NCBI RefSeq assembly: GCF_001417815.1
Contig: NZ_BCFK01000069.1
Location: 1 to 62,844 of the forward strand
Direction of reading: 5' to 3'
Source: Bifidobacterium aesculapii
Lineage (GTDB): Bacteria > Actinomycetota > Actinomycetes > Actinomycetales > Bifidobacteriaceae
DNA: 62,844 nucleotides
The translations under genes were made by a program, and so were the position numbers. Under the pieces are notes generated by a model. The model was not told the origin of the DNA. It made no database searches and saw only the letters and a list, made by a program, of their open reading frames with translations. Positions 16,950 to 26,773 of the stretch are shown here, in pieces. Position 1 is the stretch's first letter. Each line of letters opens with the position of its first letter.

Positions 16950-18488
16950 TCAGCGGGGCAGCATCATCGGACGGGTGCTCGCCTTGATCGGGGCGGGCAG
17001 CTCGCTGGTGTGCTCGCTGGACAGGTATTCGTCGACGGCGGCGGCGCAGGAGCGGCCCTCCGCGATGGCCCACACGACGAGGCTCTGCCCGCGGCCGGCG
17101 TCGCCGCACACGAACACGCCGTCCTGCGAGGTGGCGAACTTGTCGTCGCGGGCGATGTTGCCGCGCTTGTCGAGCTCGACGGGCAGCTGGTCGACGATCG
17201 TCGTGGTGTCCGGGTGGAGGAAGCCGACGGAGATGAGCACGAGGTCGGCGGGCAGCACGCGCTCCGTGCCGGGCTGACGGGTGAACGGGCCGTTCTCGCC
17301 GGGCGCCACGGACACGACCTTGAGGCCGGTCACGTGGCCATGCTCGTCGGCCACGAAACCTTCCGCAGTGGTGGAGTTCTCCACGTGGATGCGCTTCTGC
17401 TCCTCGTCCGTGCCGATGAAGTTCACCGAATCGGTCGAGTACAGGTATTCGCCACCCTCGGCCATCGACGTGGTCTTCTGATAGAGACGCGCGAACGTCG
17501 GCCACGGCTGGTTGTCCGGACGCGAGGCCGGCTCCTTCGGCATGATCTGCAGGACGGTCACGTCCTTCGCGCCCTGGCGGATGGACGTGCCGAGGCAGTC
17601 GGAACCCGTGTCGCCGCCGCCGATGACGATGACGTGCTTGTCCTTCGCGGTGATGTCGTGCTCGAGCGGCGCGCCGTAGATGCGGCGGGTCGCGTCGGGC
17701 AGGAAGTCCATCGCGAAGTGGATGCCGTCGAGCTCACGGCCGGGAATCTTCATGTCGCGCGGCACGCGGGAGCCGATGGCGACGACGACCGCGTCATACC
17801 GGTCGCGCAGGTCGTCCCAGCTGATGTCCTTGCCAATCTCGACGCCGGTCTCGAAACGCGTGCCTTCGGCCTCCATCTGTTCGACACGACGGTCGAGCAG
17901 CGTCTTCTCGAGCTTGAAGTTCGGGATGCCGTAACGCATGAGGCCGCCGAGCGCGTCGTCCTTCTCGTAGACGACGACGGTGTGGCCGGCGCGGGTGAGC
18001 TGCTGCGCGGCGGCGAGTCCGGCGGGGCCGGAACCGACGACCGCGACGGTCTGGTCGGTCAGGCGCTGCGGCGGCATCGGCTTGACGTAGTCGAGGTCCC
18101 ACGCCTGATCGATGATCGTGCACTCGTCGTTCTTGATCATCGTCGGCGGCTGGTGGATGCCGAGCACGCAGGCCTGCTCGCACAGGGCCGGGCAGATGCG
18201 GCCCGTGACCTCGGGGAAGTTGTTGGTCAGGCTCAGACGCTGGTAGGCGTCCTCCCAATGCTCCTGACGGACCAGATCGTTGAACTCGGGGATCAGGTTG
18301 CCCAGCGGGCAGCCGGTCATGCAGAACGGGGTGCCGCAGTCCATGCAGCGAGCCGCCTGTTCGGTCGTCCACGGCTGCAAACCGGATTCGGCATGCACGT
18401 CGAACCAGTCCTTGATACGCTCCGCGACAGGACGCTCGGCCAGCTCACGACGGGTACGGACTTTCAGGAATCCTCTCGGGTCGCCCAT
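16950..18488 (-). CDS. gltD: Glutamate synthase small (beta) subunit
   Basis: 512-residue NADPH-oxidising subunit of glutamate synthase. It passes electrons through FAD to the large subunit. Iron-sulfur ligands are in CMDCGTPFCMTGCPLGN and CPALCEQACVLG near the N-terminus; the FAD site is VVGSGPAGLAAAQQL and the NADPH site is VIGGGDTGSDCLG. The ATG at 18488 (MGDPRGFL) is the family start and lies one base after the gltB stop, so the two are translationally coupled. The operon end is marked by the hairpin at 16835-16863. Confidence 0.96.
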   Translation of the reverse strand: MGDPRGFLKVRTRRELAERPVAERIKDWFDVHAESGLQPWTTEQAARCMDCGTPFCMTGCPLGNLIPEFNDLVRQEHWEDAYQRLSLTNNFPEVTGRICPALCEQACVLGIHQPPTMIKNDECTIIDQAWDLDYVKPMPPQRLTDQTVAVVGSGPAGLAAAQQLTRAGHTVVVYEKDDALGGLMRYGIPNFKLEKTLLDRRVEQMEAEGTRFETGVEIGKDISWDDLRDRYDAVVVAIGSRVPRDMKIPGRELDGIHFAMDFLPDATRRIYGAPLEHDITAKDKHVIVIGGGDTGSDCLGTSIRQGAKDVTVLQIMPKEPASRPDNQPWPTFARLYQKTTSMAEGGEYLYSTDSVNFIGTDEEQKRIHVENSTTAEGFVADEHGHVTGLKVVSVAPGENGPFTRQPGTERVLPADLVLISVGFLHPDTTTIVDQLPVELDKRGNIARDDKFATSQDGVFVCGDAGRGQSLVVWAIAEGRSCAAAVDEYLSSEHTSELPAPIKASTRPMMLPR

Positions 18489-18489
18489 T

Positions 18490-21400
18490 TCAGCGCGCTC
18501 CTTCCATGACGTGCTCGTACACCTGTTCCCAAGCGCCGGGCGTGTTGAAATCGATGTGTTCCGCTTCGGCGTCCGCCATGGCCTTCTCCATGGCGATGAA
18601 GTGCTTCGGCACGACGTGGGTGAAGCGCTTCGCGCTCTCATCCCAATCCTTGAGCAGCGCGGCGGCGAACTCGGATCCGGTCTCCTCGGCGTGCTTCTTG
18701 ACGAGCGCGCGCACGAGAGAGGAGGTCTCGGCGTCGAGCGGCTCGAACAGCAGCGCGCCGGACTCCACGGCCTCGGGGTTCATCTGCCCCATGTCGAGGT
18801 CGAGCACGTACGTGTTGCCGCCGGAGAAGCCCGCGCCGAAGTTGCGGCCGGTGGGGCCGAGCACGACGACCGTGCCGCCGGTCATGTACTCGCAGCCGTG
18901 GTCGCCGACGCCCTCGACCACGAACGTCGCGCCGGAGTTGCGCACGGCGAAGCGTTCGCCAGCCTTGCCGGCGACGAACATCTCGCCGGAGGTGGCGCCG
19001 AAACCGGTGACGTTGCCCGCGATCACGTTCTCGTGGCGGTCGAAGGTGACGCCGTCCTCCGCGCGGACGATGAGGCGCCCGCCGGACAGGCCCTTGCCCG
19101 CGTAGTCATTGACCTCGCCGTAGACGCGGATGGTCTCGCCGCGCGGGATGAACGCGCCGATGGACTGGCCTCCGGAACCGTGCAGGGTCATGTCGATGGT
19201 GTCGTCGGGCAGGCCTTCGGCACCGTAGCGGCGCGTGATCTCGTAGCCGACCATCGTGCCGACCGTGCGGTTGACGTTGCGGATCGGCACTTCGATGCGC
19301 ACCGGCTCCTTGCGTTCGAGCGCGGGTTCGGCGAGTTCGATGAGGCGGTTGTCGAGCGCCTTCTCCAGCTCGTGGTTCTGCGGCTCGGTGTTGTGCAGGA
19401 TGGTGCCGGGCACAGGACCCGCCTGCTTGAGCACGTTCGTCAGGTCGATGCCATCGGACTTCCAACGCTTGATGGCTTCGTTCTGGTCGAGGCACTCGAC
19501 GTGGCCGACGGCCTCCTCGAGCGTGCGGAAGCCGAGCTGGGCGAGGATCTCGCGCACCTCCTCGGCGATGAACATGAAGAAGTTGACCACGTGCTCGGGC
19601 TTGCCGCGGAAGCGGGCGCGCAGCTCCGGATCCTGGGTGGCGATGCCCTGCGGGCACGTGTTCTTCTGGCATGCGCGCATCATGACGCAGCCTTCGACGA
19701 TCAGCGCGGCCGTCGCGAAGCCGAATTCCTCGGCGCCGAGCAGGGCGGCGATGACGACGTCGCGGCCGGTCTTGAGCTCGCCGTCGCACTGGACGACGAT
19801 GCGGGAGCGCAGGCCGTTGAGAATCAGCGTCTGCTGCGTTTCGGACAGGCCGATCTCCCACGGGGTGCCCGCATGGCGGATCGCGTTGAGCGGGGCCGCG
19901 CCGGTGCCGCCGTCGTAGCCGGAGATGAGGACCACGTCGGCATGGCACTTGGCGACGCCGGCCGCGATCGTGCCGACGCCGAACTCGGAGACGAGCTTGA
20001 CGTGGACGCGGGCCTTCGGATTGGCCATCTTGGCGTCGTTGATGAGCTGCTTGAGGTCCTCGATGGAGTAGATGTCGTGGTGAGGCGGCGGGGAGATGAG
20101 CTCGACGCCCGGCGTCGCGTGACGCACGGTGGCGATCCACGGCGGGACCTTCGCTCCGGGCAGGTGGCCGCCCTCACCGGGCTTGGCGCCCTGCGCGAGC
20201 TTGATCTGCAGGTCGGTGGCGTGCACGAGATAGTCGGAGGTGACGCCGAATCGAGCGGAGGCGATCTGCTTGATGCGGCTGTAGCGCTGCGGATCCTCGA
20301 TGCGGTCGTCGGATTCGCCGCCTTCGCCGGAATTGGAACGGGCGCCGATGCGGTTCATCGCGATGGCGAGCGTCTCGTGCGCCTCCTGCGAGATGGAGCC
20401 GTAGCTCATCGCGCCGGTGGAGAACCGCTTGACGATCTCGCTGGCCGGTTCGACCTCGGAGATGTCGATCGGCTTGCGCGTGTGGTTGAACTTCATCAGG
20501 CCGCGCAGCGTCATGAGCCTGTTCGAGGTGTCGTCGATGTGGTGCGTGTACTTCTTGAACATGCCGTAGTCGCCGCGCTGGGTGGACTGCTGCAGCAGGA
20601 AGATGGCCTCCGGGTCGTTGAGGTGGTCCTCGCCGGTGCGGCGCCACTTGTACAGGCCGCCGGTACGCAGGTTGCGGTGCGGGGACGCGGTCCACTGGTT
20701 CGGATAGGCGACGCGGTGGCGGGAGGCGACCTCCTCGGCGATCTCGTCGAGACCGACGCCGCCGACGCGGGTGGTGGTGCCGGTGTAGTATTCGTCGACG
20801 ATGCCCTGGCTCAGGCCAACGGCCTCGAACAGCTGGGCGCCACGGTAGCTCATGATGGTGGAGACGCCCATCTTGGCCATGATCTTGAGCACGCCGATGG
20901 ACAGCGCCTTGGTGAGGTTCTTCACGGCGGTGGCCGGATCGACCTTCACGTAGCCTTCGCGCGAGAGGTTCTCGACGGATTCGAACGCGAGGTACGGGTT
21001 GACGCAGGCCGCGCCGTAGGCGATGAGCAGCGCCACGTGGTGGATCTCGCGCACGTCGCCGGCCTCGACGGCCATGGAGATCTGCGTGCGGGTGTGGCGG
21101 CGCAGCAGATGGTGCTGCACCGCCGAAGTGAGCAGCAGGGACGGGATCGGGCCCCACGTGTGGTTGGAATCGCGGTCGGACAGCACGATGAAGTTCTTGC
21201 CGTTGTCGATGGCCTCGTCGATCTCGGCGAAGATCTCGTCGAGACGCTCCTTGAGGGCCTGGCCGCCGCCGGCGACCTGATAGAGACCCTTGACGACGTA
21301 CGGACGGTAGTAGCCGCCGAGGATGCGGGCCTTGTCGAGGCGCTTGAGCTGCGCCATCTCGTCGGAGTCGATGACGGGCAGCGGGATGAGGATCTTCTTG

Positions 21401-23058
21401 GCGTGCAGTTCGGAATCGGCCAGCAGGTTCGGCTCGGGGCCGATGGCGGATTCGAGGCAGGTGACAACCTCCTCGCGTTCCCAGTCGAGCGGCGGGTTGG
21501 TGACCTGCGCGAACTTCTGGTGGAAGTAGTCGAACAGCATGCGCGAACGGCCGGAGAGTACGGGCAGCGGGGTGTCGTTGCCCATGGAGCCGAGCGGCTC
21601 CTTGCCGGTGTTGGCCATCGGCGTGAGAATGAGCTTCAGGTCCTCCTCGGTGTAGCCGAAGGCGCGCTGGCGGCGCTGCACGGACTGGCCGGAGTGGTTG
21701 ACGTGCTCGCGTGCGGGCAGGTCGCTCATCTCGACGGAATTGCCTTCGACCCACTTGCGGTACGGGTGCTGGGCGGCGAGGGTCTTCTTGATCTCCTCGT
21801 CGGGGATGATGCGGCCTTCGGCGGTGTCGACGAGGAACATCCTGCCGGGCTCGAGACGGCCCTTGGATACGATGTGCTCCTGCTCGGTCTCCGGCAGCAC
21901 GCCCGCTTCGGAGGCGAGGACGATGTAGCCGTCGTCGGTGAGCTGCCAACGGCCGGGGCGGAAGCCGTTGCGGTCGAGCAGGGCGCCCACCTGGGTGCCG
22001 TCGGTGAAGACGATGTCGGCCGGGCCGTCCCACGGCTCGATCAGCGTGTTGTTGTACTCGTAGAAGGCCCTGAGGTCAGGGTCGAGGTTCTCGTTCTTCT
22101 CCCACGCCGGCGGCAGCATCATCGAGATGGCGTGCGGCAGGGAACGGCCTGCGAGGTGCAGCAGTTCGAGGCATTCGTCGAAGGTGCCGGAATCGGAGTA
22201 GCCGGGCGTGGCGATCGGCAGCAGCGGCTCGAACTCGCCGAGCAGTTCGGAGCTCAGGCGGCCTTCGCGGGCGGACAGCCAGTTGCGGTTGCCTTGGATG
22301 GTGTTGATCTCGCCGTTGTGCGCGAGCAGGCGGAACGGCTGGGCGAGAGGCCAGCTCGGGAACGTGTTCGTGGAGAAGCGGGAGTGGACGATGGCCACGA
22401 CGGCCTTCATGCGCTCGTCGACCAGGTCCGGGAAGAAGTGGGTGAGCTGCATGGTCGTCAGCATGCCCTTGTAGGTGATGGTGCGCGCGGACAGGGAGGC
22501 GAAGTAGACGCCCACCTCATGCTCGACGCGCTTGCGGATGCGGAACGTCCTGCGGTCGAGTTCGACGCCGGCGAGCCCGCCTTCGGGGTCCGCCACGACG
22601 AGCGTCTTGAAGCTCGGCATGGCGGCGAGCGCCTGGAGTCCGAGTCCGTCCGGATTGGTGGGCACGACGCGCCATGCGAGGACCTCGAGGCCTTCCTCGC
22701 GCGCGATCCTGGCGATGGCCTGCTCCTGCTGTCCGGAGGTTTCGATGTCGCGGTCGAGGAATGCGATGCCGGCGGCGTAGTGGCCGGCATCGGGCAGTTC
22801 GGCGGGCACGGTGGCTCGCATGAACTCGTCCGGCATGCTCATGAGGATGCCGGCGCCGTCGCCCGTGTTCTCTTCGGCGCCCACGGCGCCGCGGTGGTCG
22901 AGATTGACCAGCACTTCGATGGCGTCCTTGACGATCTTGTGTTCGGGGCGCTTGTTGAGCGTGGTGACCATACCCACACCGCAGGCGTCATGCTCGTTGG
23001 AGGGGTCGTACATGCCGTCCGGAGCGTGGACCGTGAGATCAAGCGGTCTGAATGTCAC
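18490..23058 (-). CDS. gltB: Glutamate synthase large (alpha) subunit
   Basis: 1522-residue glutamine-dependent enzyme that makes two glutamates from glutamine and 2-oxoglutarate. The N-terminal amidotransferase nucleophile is Cys26 in HDACGVGMV; residues before it would be removed as a propeptide. The FMN/synthase domain holds the 3Fe-4S Cys motif CVMMRACQKNTCPQG, and the C-terminus is the beta-helix domain. Two GTG starts compete at 23067 and 23058; only the one at 23058 has a well-spaced GAGGTGA, so I use it. The gene is first in the gltB-gltD operon. Confidence 0.96.
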   Translation of the reverse strand: MTFRPLDLTVHAPDGMYDPSNEHDACGVGMVTTLNKRPEHKIVKDAIEVLVNLDHRGAVGAEENTGDGAGILMSMPDEFMRATVPAELPDAGHYAAGIAFLDRDIETSGQQEQAIARIAREEGLEVLAWRVVPTNPDGLGLQALAAMPSFKTLVVADPEGGLAGVELDRRTFRIRKRVEHEVGVYFASLSARTITYKGMLTTMQLTHFFPDLVDERMKAVVAIVHSRFSTNTFPSWPLAQPFRLLAHNGEINTIQGNRNWLSAREGRLSSELLGEFEPLLPIATPGYSDSGTFDECLELLHLAGRSLPHAISMMLPPAWEKNENLDPDLRAFYEYNNTLIEPWDGPADIVFTDGTQVGALLDRNGFRPGRWQLTDDGYIVLASEAGVLPETEQEHIVSKGRLEPGRMFLVDTAEGRIIPDEEIKKTLAAQHPYRKWVEGNSVEMSDLPAREHVNHSGQSVQRRQRAFGYTEEDLKLILTPMANTGKEPLGSMGNDTPLPVLSGRSRMLFDYFHQKFAQVTNPPLDWEREEVVTCLESAIGPEPNLLADSELHAKKILIPLPVIDSDEMAQLKRLDKARILGGYYRPYVVKGLYQVAGGGQALKERLDEIFAEIDEAIDNGKNFIVLSDRDSNHTWGPIPSLLLTSAVQHHLLRRHTRTQISMAVEAGDVREIHHVALLIAYGAACVNPYLAFESVENLSREGYVKVDPATAVKNLTKALSIGVLKIMAKMGVSTIMSYRGAQLFEAVGLSQGIVDEYYTGTTTRVGGVGLDEIAEEVASRHRVAYPNQWTASPHRNLRTGGLYKWRRTGEDHLNDPEAIFLLQQSTQRGDYGMFKKYTHHIDDTSNRLMTLRGLMKFNHTRKPIDISEVEPASEIVKRFSTGAMSYGSISQEAHETLAIAMNRIGARSNSGEGGESDDRIEDPQRYSRIKQIASARFGVTSDYLVHATDLQIKLAQGAKPGEGGHLPGAKVPPWIATVRHATPGVELISPPPHHDIYSIEDLKQLINDAKMANPKARVHVKLVSEFGVGTIAAGVAKCHADVVLISGYDGGTGAAPLNAIRHAGTPWEIGLSETQQTLILNGLRSRIVVQCDGELKTGRDVVIAALLGAEEFGFATAALIVEGCVMMRACQKNTCPQGIATQDPELRARFRGKPEHVVNFFMFIAEEVREILAQLGFRTLEEAVGHVECLDQNEAIKRWKSDGIDLTNVLKQAGPVPGTILHNTEPQNHELEKALDNRLIELAEPALERKEPVRIEVPIRNVNRTVGTMVGYEITRRYGAEGLPDDTIDMTLHGSGGQSIGAFIPRGETIRVYGEVNDYAGKGLSGGRLIVRAEDGVTFDRHENVIAGNVTGFGATSGEMFVAGKAGERFAVRNSGATFVVEGVGDHGCEYMTGGTVVVLGPTGRNFGAGFSGGNTYVLDLDMGQMNPEAVESGALLFEPLDAETSSLVRALVKKHAEETGSEFAAALLKDWDESAKRFTHVVPKHFIAMEKAMADAEAEHIDFNTPGAWEQVYEHVMEGAR

Positions 23059-23158
23059 CGAAATCACCTCAATTGCTTGCGGGCGCGCGGAAACGCGCCA
23101 CTCCTGTCAGATTGCTGTTGACAGCGTAGCGTCGCGATATGTCATGCGCGTTTCGCTG

Positions 23159-23187
23159 TCCATATACCGAGTCGGGGAAAAAGTCAA
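23159..23187 (-). promoter_or_regulatory. Candidate gltB promoter
   Basis: On the minus strand TTGACT (23182-23187), a 17-base spacer and TATGGA (23159-23164), about 100 bases before the gltB start and downstream of the divergently unrelated TetR gene end. Confidence 0.5.
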
Positions 23188-23244
23188 TACCCAATTTTAC
23201 GCGACTTGCCGACCCCGGCGCGCTGGGCGCGCTCACAATGCGAT

Positions 23245-23829
23245 TCACGCCCGAGGCCGTTCCACGCCTTCGAGCAGAACGTGGGCATAGTCGTGCAGCT
23301 CGGGGCGCATAAGCGCATGTCCGCGCAGATACGACCAGTCGAGGACGAGCATCAGGGTGTCGGCGTAGTGGTCGGCGACCAGTTCGAGGGGCAACGTGTG
23401 GCGTTCTCGATCGATGCAGGTACGCATGAGTTCACGCGACCGTTCCGTGATGAACGCGCGCAGGCTGGCGAACAGCGGGCCGTCGACCGGATTGTGTTCG
23501 AGGACCTCCTCCAGCAGGGCGGCGTTGTCCTCGAGCATGTCGGCCATCATGTCGAGCGCAAGGTCCACGCGGCCGCTCGGTTCGGTCGATTCGAGATCGG
23601 CGATCCGAGCCTGACCGGACATGGCGATCCAGCAGTAGGTCAGCAGGTCGTCGCGGTCGTCGAAGTAGTTGTAGAACGTGGCGCGTGGATACGAGCTGCG
23701 TTCGCATAGTTCGTTGACGCTGATCGAGGTCAACGGCTTGGTCCGCAGCAGATCGATCATCGCGCCGGAGAAGGCGTCGAGCGTGCGCAGTGCACCGCGG
23801 GAGAGTTTTGCGTTCAGGTCCTTTTTCAT
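23245..23829 (-). CDS. TetR/AcrR-family repressor
   Basis: 194 residues with an N-terminal TetR helix-turn-helix (LTSISVNELCERSSYPRATF, then YNYFDDRDDLL) and a helical ligand-binding C-terminus. ATG 23829 is used because AAAGGGA lies about 9 bases upstream; the 29 codons before it look non-coding. It is divergent from the oxidoreductase gene, with a large inverted operator-like sequence in the 210-base gap. It most likely represses both itself and the oxidoreductase/dehydrogenase operon in response to an unknown small molecule. Confidence 0.9.
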   Translation of the reverse strand: MKKDLNAKLSRGALRTLDAFSGAMIDLLRTKPLTSISVNELCERSSYPRATFYNYFDDRDDLLTYCWIAMSGQARIADLESTEPSGRVDLALDMMADMLEDNAALLEEVLEHNPVDGPLFASLRAFITERSRELMRTCIDRERHTLPLELVADHYADTLMLVLDWSYLRGHALMRPELHDYAHVLLEGVERPRA

Positions 23830-23936
23830 GTCGAGTCCCTTTCGTTTTCTCACTGGTTCTTTTGGCGGCATCCGGCAATGGCGCAGGTGCCGCCGGCGTG
23901 TTGCCAATGACTCCAACGGCTTTACCCTAACTTATC

Positions 23937-24013
23937 GTCCAGAATTTTACAAATGTCTAAATCTGGATTATTGTACGACTTAAACAAAGTTAGACATGTG
24001 CAAAAATCTGGAC
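23937..24013. promoter_or_regulatory. Paired operator in the TetR/oxidoreductase gap
   Basis: Two 25-bp half-sites face each other: GTCCAGA...ATGTCTAAA at 23937-23961 and its reverse complement-like partner at 23989-24013 (TTAGACAT...TCTGGAC), 21 matching positions of 25. Both contain TCCAGA and ATGTCTAA. The AT-rich spacer can hold the divergent promoters. Confidence 0.65.
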
Positions 24014-24039
24014 GTTCGCATACACCGGAAAGGAACATC

Positions 24040-25332
24040 ATGAACGCAGACCGCACCCCGGAAATCGCCGCCCCGCTCACCCTGCCATGCGGGGTCACGG
24101 TGAAGAACCGCTTCTACAAGTCGGCCATGAACGAGGCGCTGGCCGGACGCGACTGCGCCCCCACCGAGGAACACGTGAACCTCTACCGCACGTGGGCGGA
24201 CGGCGGTGCCGGAGTGCTCGTCACCGGCAACGTGATGGTCGACCGCACGCAGCTCGGCGAACCCGGCAACGTCGCCGTCGAGGACGAACGGGATCTGAAC
24301 ATGCTGCGCCGTTGGGCCGCGGCGGGAACCCGCAACGGGGCGCATTGCTGGATGCAGATCAACCATCCCGGACGCCAGTCCCCCATCACCATCAACCAGC
24401 ATCCGTACGCACCCAGCGGCGGAAGGATGGAAGGCGAATACGGCCGGTTCTTCGCCGAACCGACCGCGCTCACCATCGAGCAGATCCACGACATCGTACG
24501 CCGGTTCGCCACGACGGCGCGTATCGCGAAGAAGGCCGGATTCACCGGCGTGGAGATCCACGCGGCGCACGGCTACCTCATCAACCAGTTCCTCTCCTCC
24601 GACGACAACCGGCGAACCGACGACTACGGCGGCGACCTCGAGCACCGCGCGCGTTTCCTGTTCGAGGTGTTCGCCGCAGTACGCGAGGCCGTCGGCCCGG
24701 AATTCCCGATCGCGGTGAAGCTCAATTCAAGCGACGTGCCGATCGCGGCGAAGGCCAGCGAGCGAAACGGCGTCTTCGCCGGCTTCGATGAGGAGGAATC
24801 CATCTGGGTCATGAAGCAGCTCGAAAAGCGCGGCGTCGATCTGATCGACGTCTCCGGCGGCACTCTTGAGAAGCCGGTCATCCAGACCAACAGCGGCGCG
24901 GCCGAAGACCGCAGACGCGGCGTGTACTTCACCGATTTCGCCAGACGCGTCAAAGGAGAGCTCTCCGTGCCCGTGGCCCTGACCGGCGGGTTCCGCAACG
25001 CGCGCGACATGGAACGCGCGCTCGACGAGGGACTGACTCAGATGATCGGCATCGCGCGACCACTTGCCCTCGTGCCCGATCTGCCGAAGCGGATCATCCG
25101 CGACCGTTGGGACGGCACCGTGGACCTGCCGTGGGTGACGACCGGAATCAAGGCGCTCGACCGCGCGTTCGGCGGCATCCTCGTCATCGGCTGGTTCGAG
25201 CTTCAGATGAACCGCATCGGACGCGGGAAGAAGCCGAATCCGCGGATTGGCGGACTGCGGGCGCTGTGCTTCGCGATTGGCAAGCACGGTCCGGCAGCCC
25301 TGACCCCGCGCCGCCGCAAGGGCCATCAGTGA
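24040..25332 (+). CDS. Old-yellow-enzyme family NADH:flavin oxidoreductase
   Basis: 430-residue FMN enzyme of the OYE family. A TIM barrel is evident from LPCGVTVKNRFYKSAMNE at the start, QINHPGRQSP, the substrate-binding H-x-x-H-like region GVEIHAAHGYLINQFLS, and SDDNRRTDDYGGDLEHRARF. Such enzymes reduce activated C=C bonds or act on enones and nitro compounds. ATG 24040 has AAAGGA 7 bases upstream. A short-chain dehydrogenase gene follows after 44 bases, likely in one TetR-controlled operon. The last 50 residues are basic and include a hydrophobic stretch near 375-390. Confidence 0.9.
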   Translation: MNADRTPEIAAPLTLPCGVTVKNRFYKSAMNEALAGRDCAPTEEHVNLYRTWADGGAGVLVTGNVMVDRTQLGEPGNVAVEDERDLNMLRRWAAAGTRNGAHCWMQINHPGRQSPITINQHPYAPSGGRMEGEYGRFFAEPTALTIEQIHDIVRRFATTARIAKKAGFTGVEIHAAHGYLINQFLSSDDNRRTDDYGGDLEHRARFLFEVFAAVREAVGPEFPIAVKLNSSDVPIAAKASERNGVFAGFDEEESIWVMKQLEKRGVDLIDVSGGTLEKPVIQTNSGAAEDRRRGVYFTDFARRVKGELSVPVALTGGFRNARDMERALDEGLTQMIGIARPLALVPDLPKRIIRDRWDGTVDLPWVTTGIKALDRAFGGILVIGWFELQMNRIGRGKKPNPRIGGLRALCFAIGKHGPAALTPRRRKGHQ

Positions 25333-25376
25333 GCATCCGTGACACATCACCAAGAAACAACCGTGGAAGGCATATC

Positions 25377-26183
25377 ATGACGACATCCAACAACACCGAA
25401 CACGCCAACATCGCAGTGATCACCGGGGCTTCGTCCGGCCTGGGGAGACAATTCTACGAGACCATCGTCCACCGGTACCCCGATCTCGACGAGATCTGGC
25501 TGATAGCGCGGCGCAAGGAACGTCTCGAAGCGCTGGCCGAACAATTCCCGAACAGTCACGCACGCGTACACGCCGTAGCGCTCGACCTGGCGGAACCATC
25601 CTCCTACGACGAACTTTCCTCCATGCTCGCCAAGAGACAACCGACCGTACGTGTGCTCATCAACAACGCCGGCTTCGAACGCAAAGGCCTGTTCCGTGAC
25701 ATGGATTCCAAGGACATCCACGCGATGATCAGACTCGACATCATGGGCATGACTATGGTGAACCGCGTATTCCTGCCGTATATGAGCGCAGGTTCGGTCG
25801 AGGTGATCACAGGCTCGGTCGCCTCGTTCGCACCGACCCCCTGGCAGGCGGTGTATTCGGCAAGCAAGGCATATACGCGCTTCCTCGCACGGGCGTTGCA
25901 CGACGAGGAACGCAAACGCGGCGTGAACGTGCTGCTGATGAGCCCCGGAAACATGAACACCGAAATGAACGTGCAGGCGACCGCGACCGGCAAGCTCGGA
26001 CGTCTGCCGTATCTCGACCTCAAACGCGAAACCGCGCGTACACTCATGATGGCCGAACGCGGTCGCGCCACCTATACGCCGATGCTGTTCTACAAGCTAT
26101 ACCGGGTGTTCGCGAAACTCATGCCGAGCGCGCTCGCCGTCAAAGCCACCAGCTTCGAGGATGGCGGCTTTGACGGCAGGTAA
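25377..26183 (+). CDS. Short-chain dehydrogenase/reductase
   Basis: 268-residue classical SDR. The nucleotide-binding motif is ITGASSGLGRQFYE, NNAG is in INNAGFERKG, the catalytic Ser is in VITGSVASF, and YSASKAY gives the Tyr-x3-Lys pair. Cofactor and substrate are not determinable. GGAAGG lies before ATG 25377. The C-terminal 40 residues contain a hydrophobic patch (MLFYKLYRVFAKLM) that could be membrane-facing. It is co-directional with the oxidoreductase gene upstream. Confidence 0.9.
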   Translation: MTTSNNTEHANIAVITGASSGLGRQFYETIVHRYPDLDEIWLIARRKERLEALAEQFPNSHARVHAVALDLAEPSSYDELSSMLAKRQPTVRVLINNAGFERKGLFRDMDSKDIHAMIRLDIMGMTMVNRVFLPYMSAGSVEVITGSVASFAPTPWQAVYSASKAYTRFLARALHDEERKRGVNVLLMSPGNMNTEMNVQATATGKLGRLPYLDLKRETARTLMMAERGRATYTPMLFYKLYRVFAKLMPSALAVKATSFEDGGFDGR

Positions 26184-26189
26184 GCCGAA

Positions 26190-26669
26190 TCACAGGCCGA
26201 GGCCATCGGCCCACTTGGCGAGCTTGGCCTCGCTCTCGCCAGCGGCGACGCGACGCCCCGGCACCCAATGGGCGGCGGGCGCCGAATCGTGCAGTTGCAC
26301 GCCGTCTGCTCCGCGCGTGCTGGAGACGGAGGTCGCGAACGTGACGATGGTCTTGCCCTCCCAATCCGCGCTTTCGAGGAACGTGCGGACGGCGCGCGGC
26401 GCGGTCTCCCACCACAGCGGGTATCCGACGAACACGACGTCGTAGCCGCTTACGTCGATCGGCGTCTTCAACGCCGGACGCATGTCGCGGTTGCGGTGCT
26501 CGACGCTGGTGCGGCTGTCGGAGTCGCGCCAGTCGAGATCGGCGGCCGTGTACGGCTCGGCGGGTTCGATCTCCTTGAGGTCGGCGCCGATCGCGTGCGC
26601 GAGGCGTTCGGCGACCTCACGCGTGGTGCCGGTGGCGGAGAAATACGTGACAAGCATGCGCTTGGACAT
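26190..26669 (-). CDS. Flavodoxin-like protein
   Basis: 159 residues with the flavodoxin fold: MLVTYFSATGTTREVAERLA carries the FMN phosphate loop, and VVFVGYPLWWETAPRAVRTFLE lies beside the isoalloxazine ring. It belongs to the flavodoxin_4 type found next to aldo/keto reductases and other oxidoreductases. It is convergent with the SDR gene (6-base gap) and downstream of the amidohydrolase gene. It may supply electrons or act as a quinone reductase; the partner is unknown. Confidence 0.9.
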   Translation of the reverse strand: MSKRMLVTYFSATGTTREVAERLAHAIGADLKEIEPAEPYTAADLDWRDSDSRTSVEHRNRDMRPALKTPIDVSGYDVVFVGYPLWWETAPRAVRTFLESADWEGKTIVTFATSVSSTRGADGVQLHDSAPAAHWVPGRRVAAGESEAKLAKWADGLGL

Positions 26670-26773
26670 GATGCTTCCTTTCCTTCAGCCCGATACGGGC
26701 AGGCTGTCGTTCGATTTCAGTAATACCCACCTCAAGCGCTCGAAGACAAACGCATGCGAGATCGGACCGACGA

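Noticed and set aside
18280..23121. A 1613-codon plus-strand frame opposite gltB and gltD
   Set aside because: Same antisense artefact; gltB and gltD have complete motifs on the minus strand.
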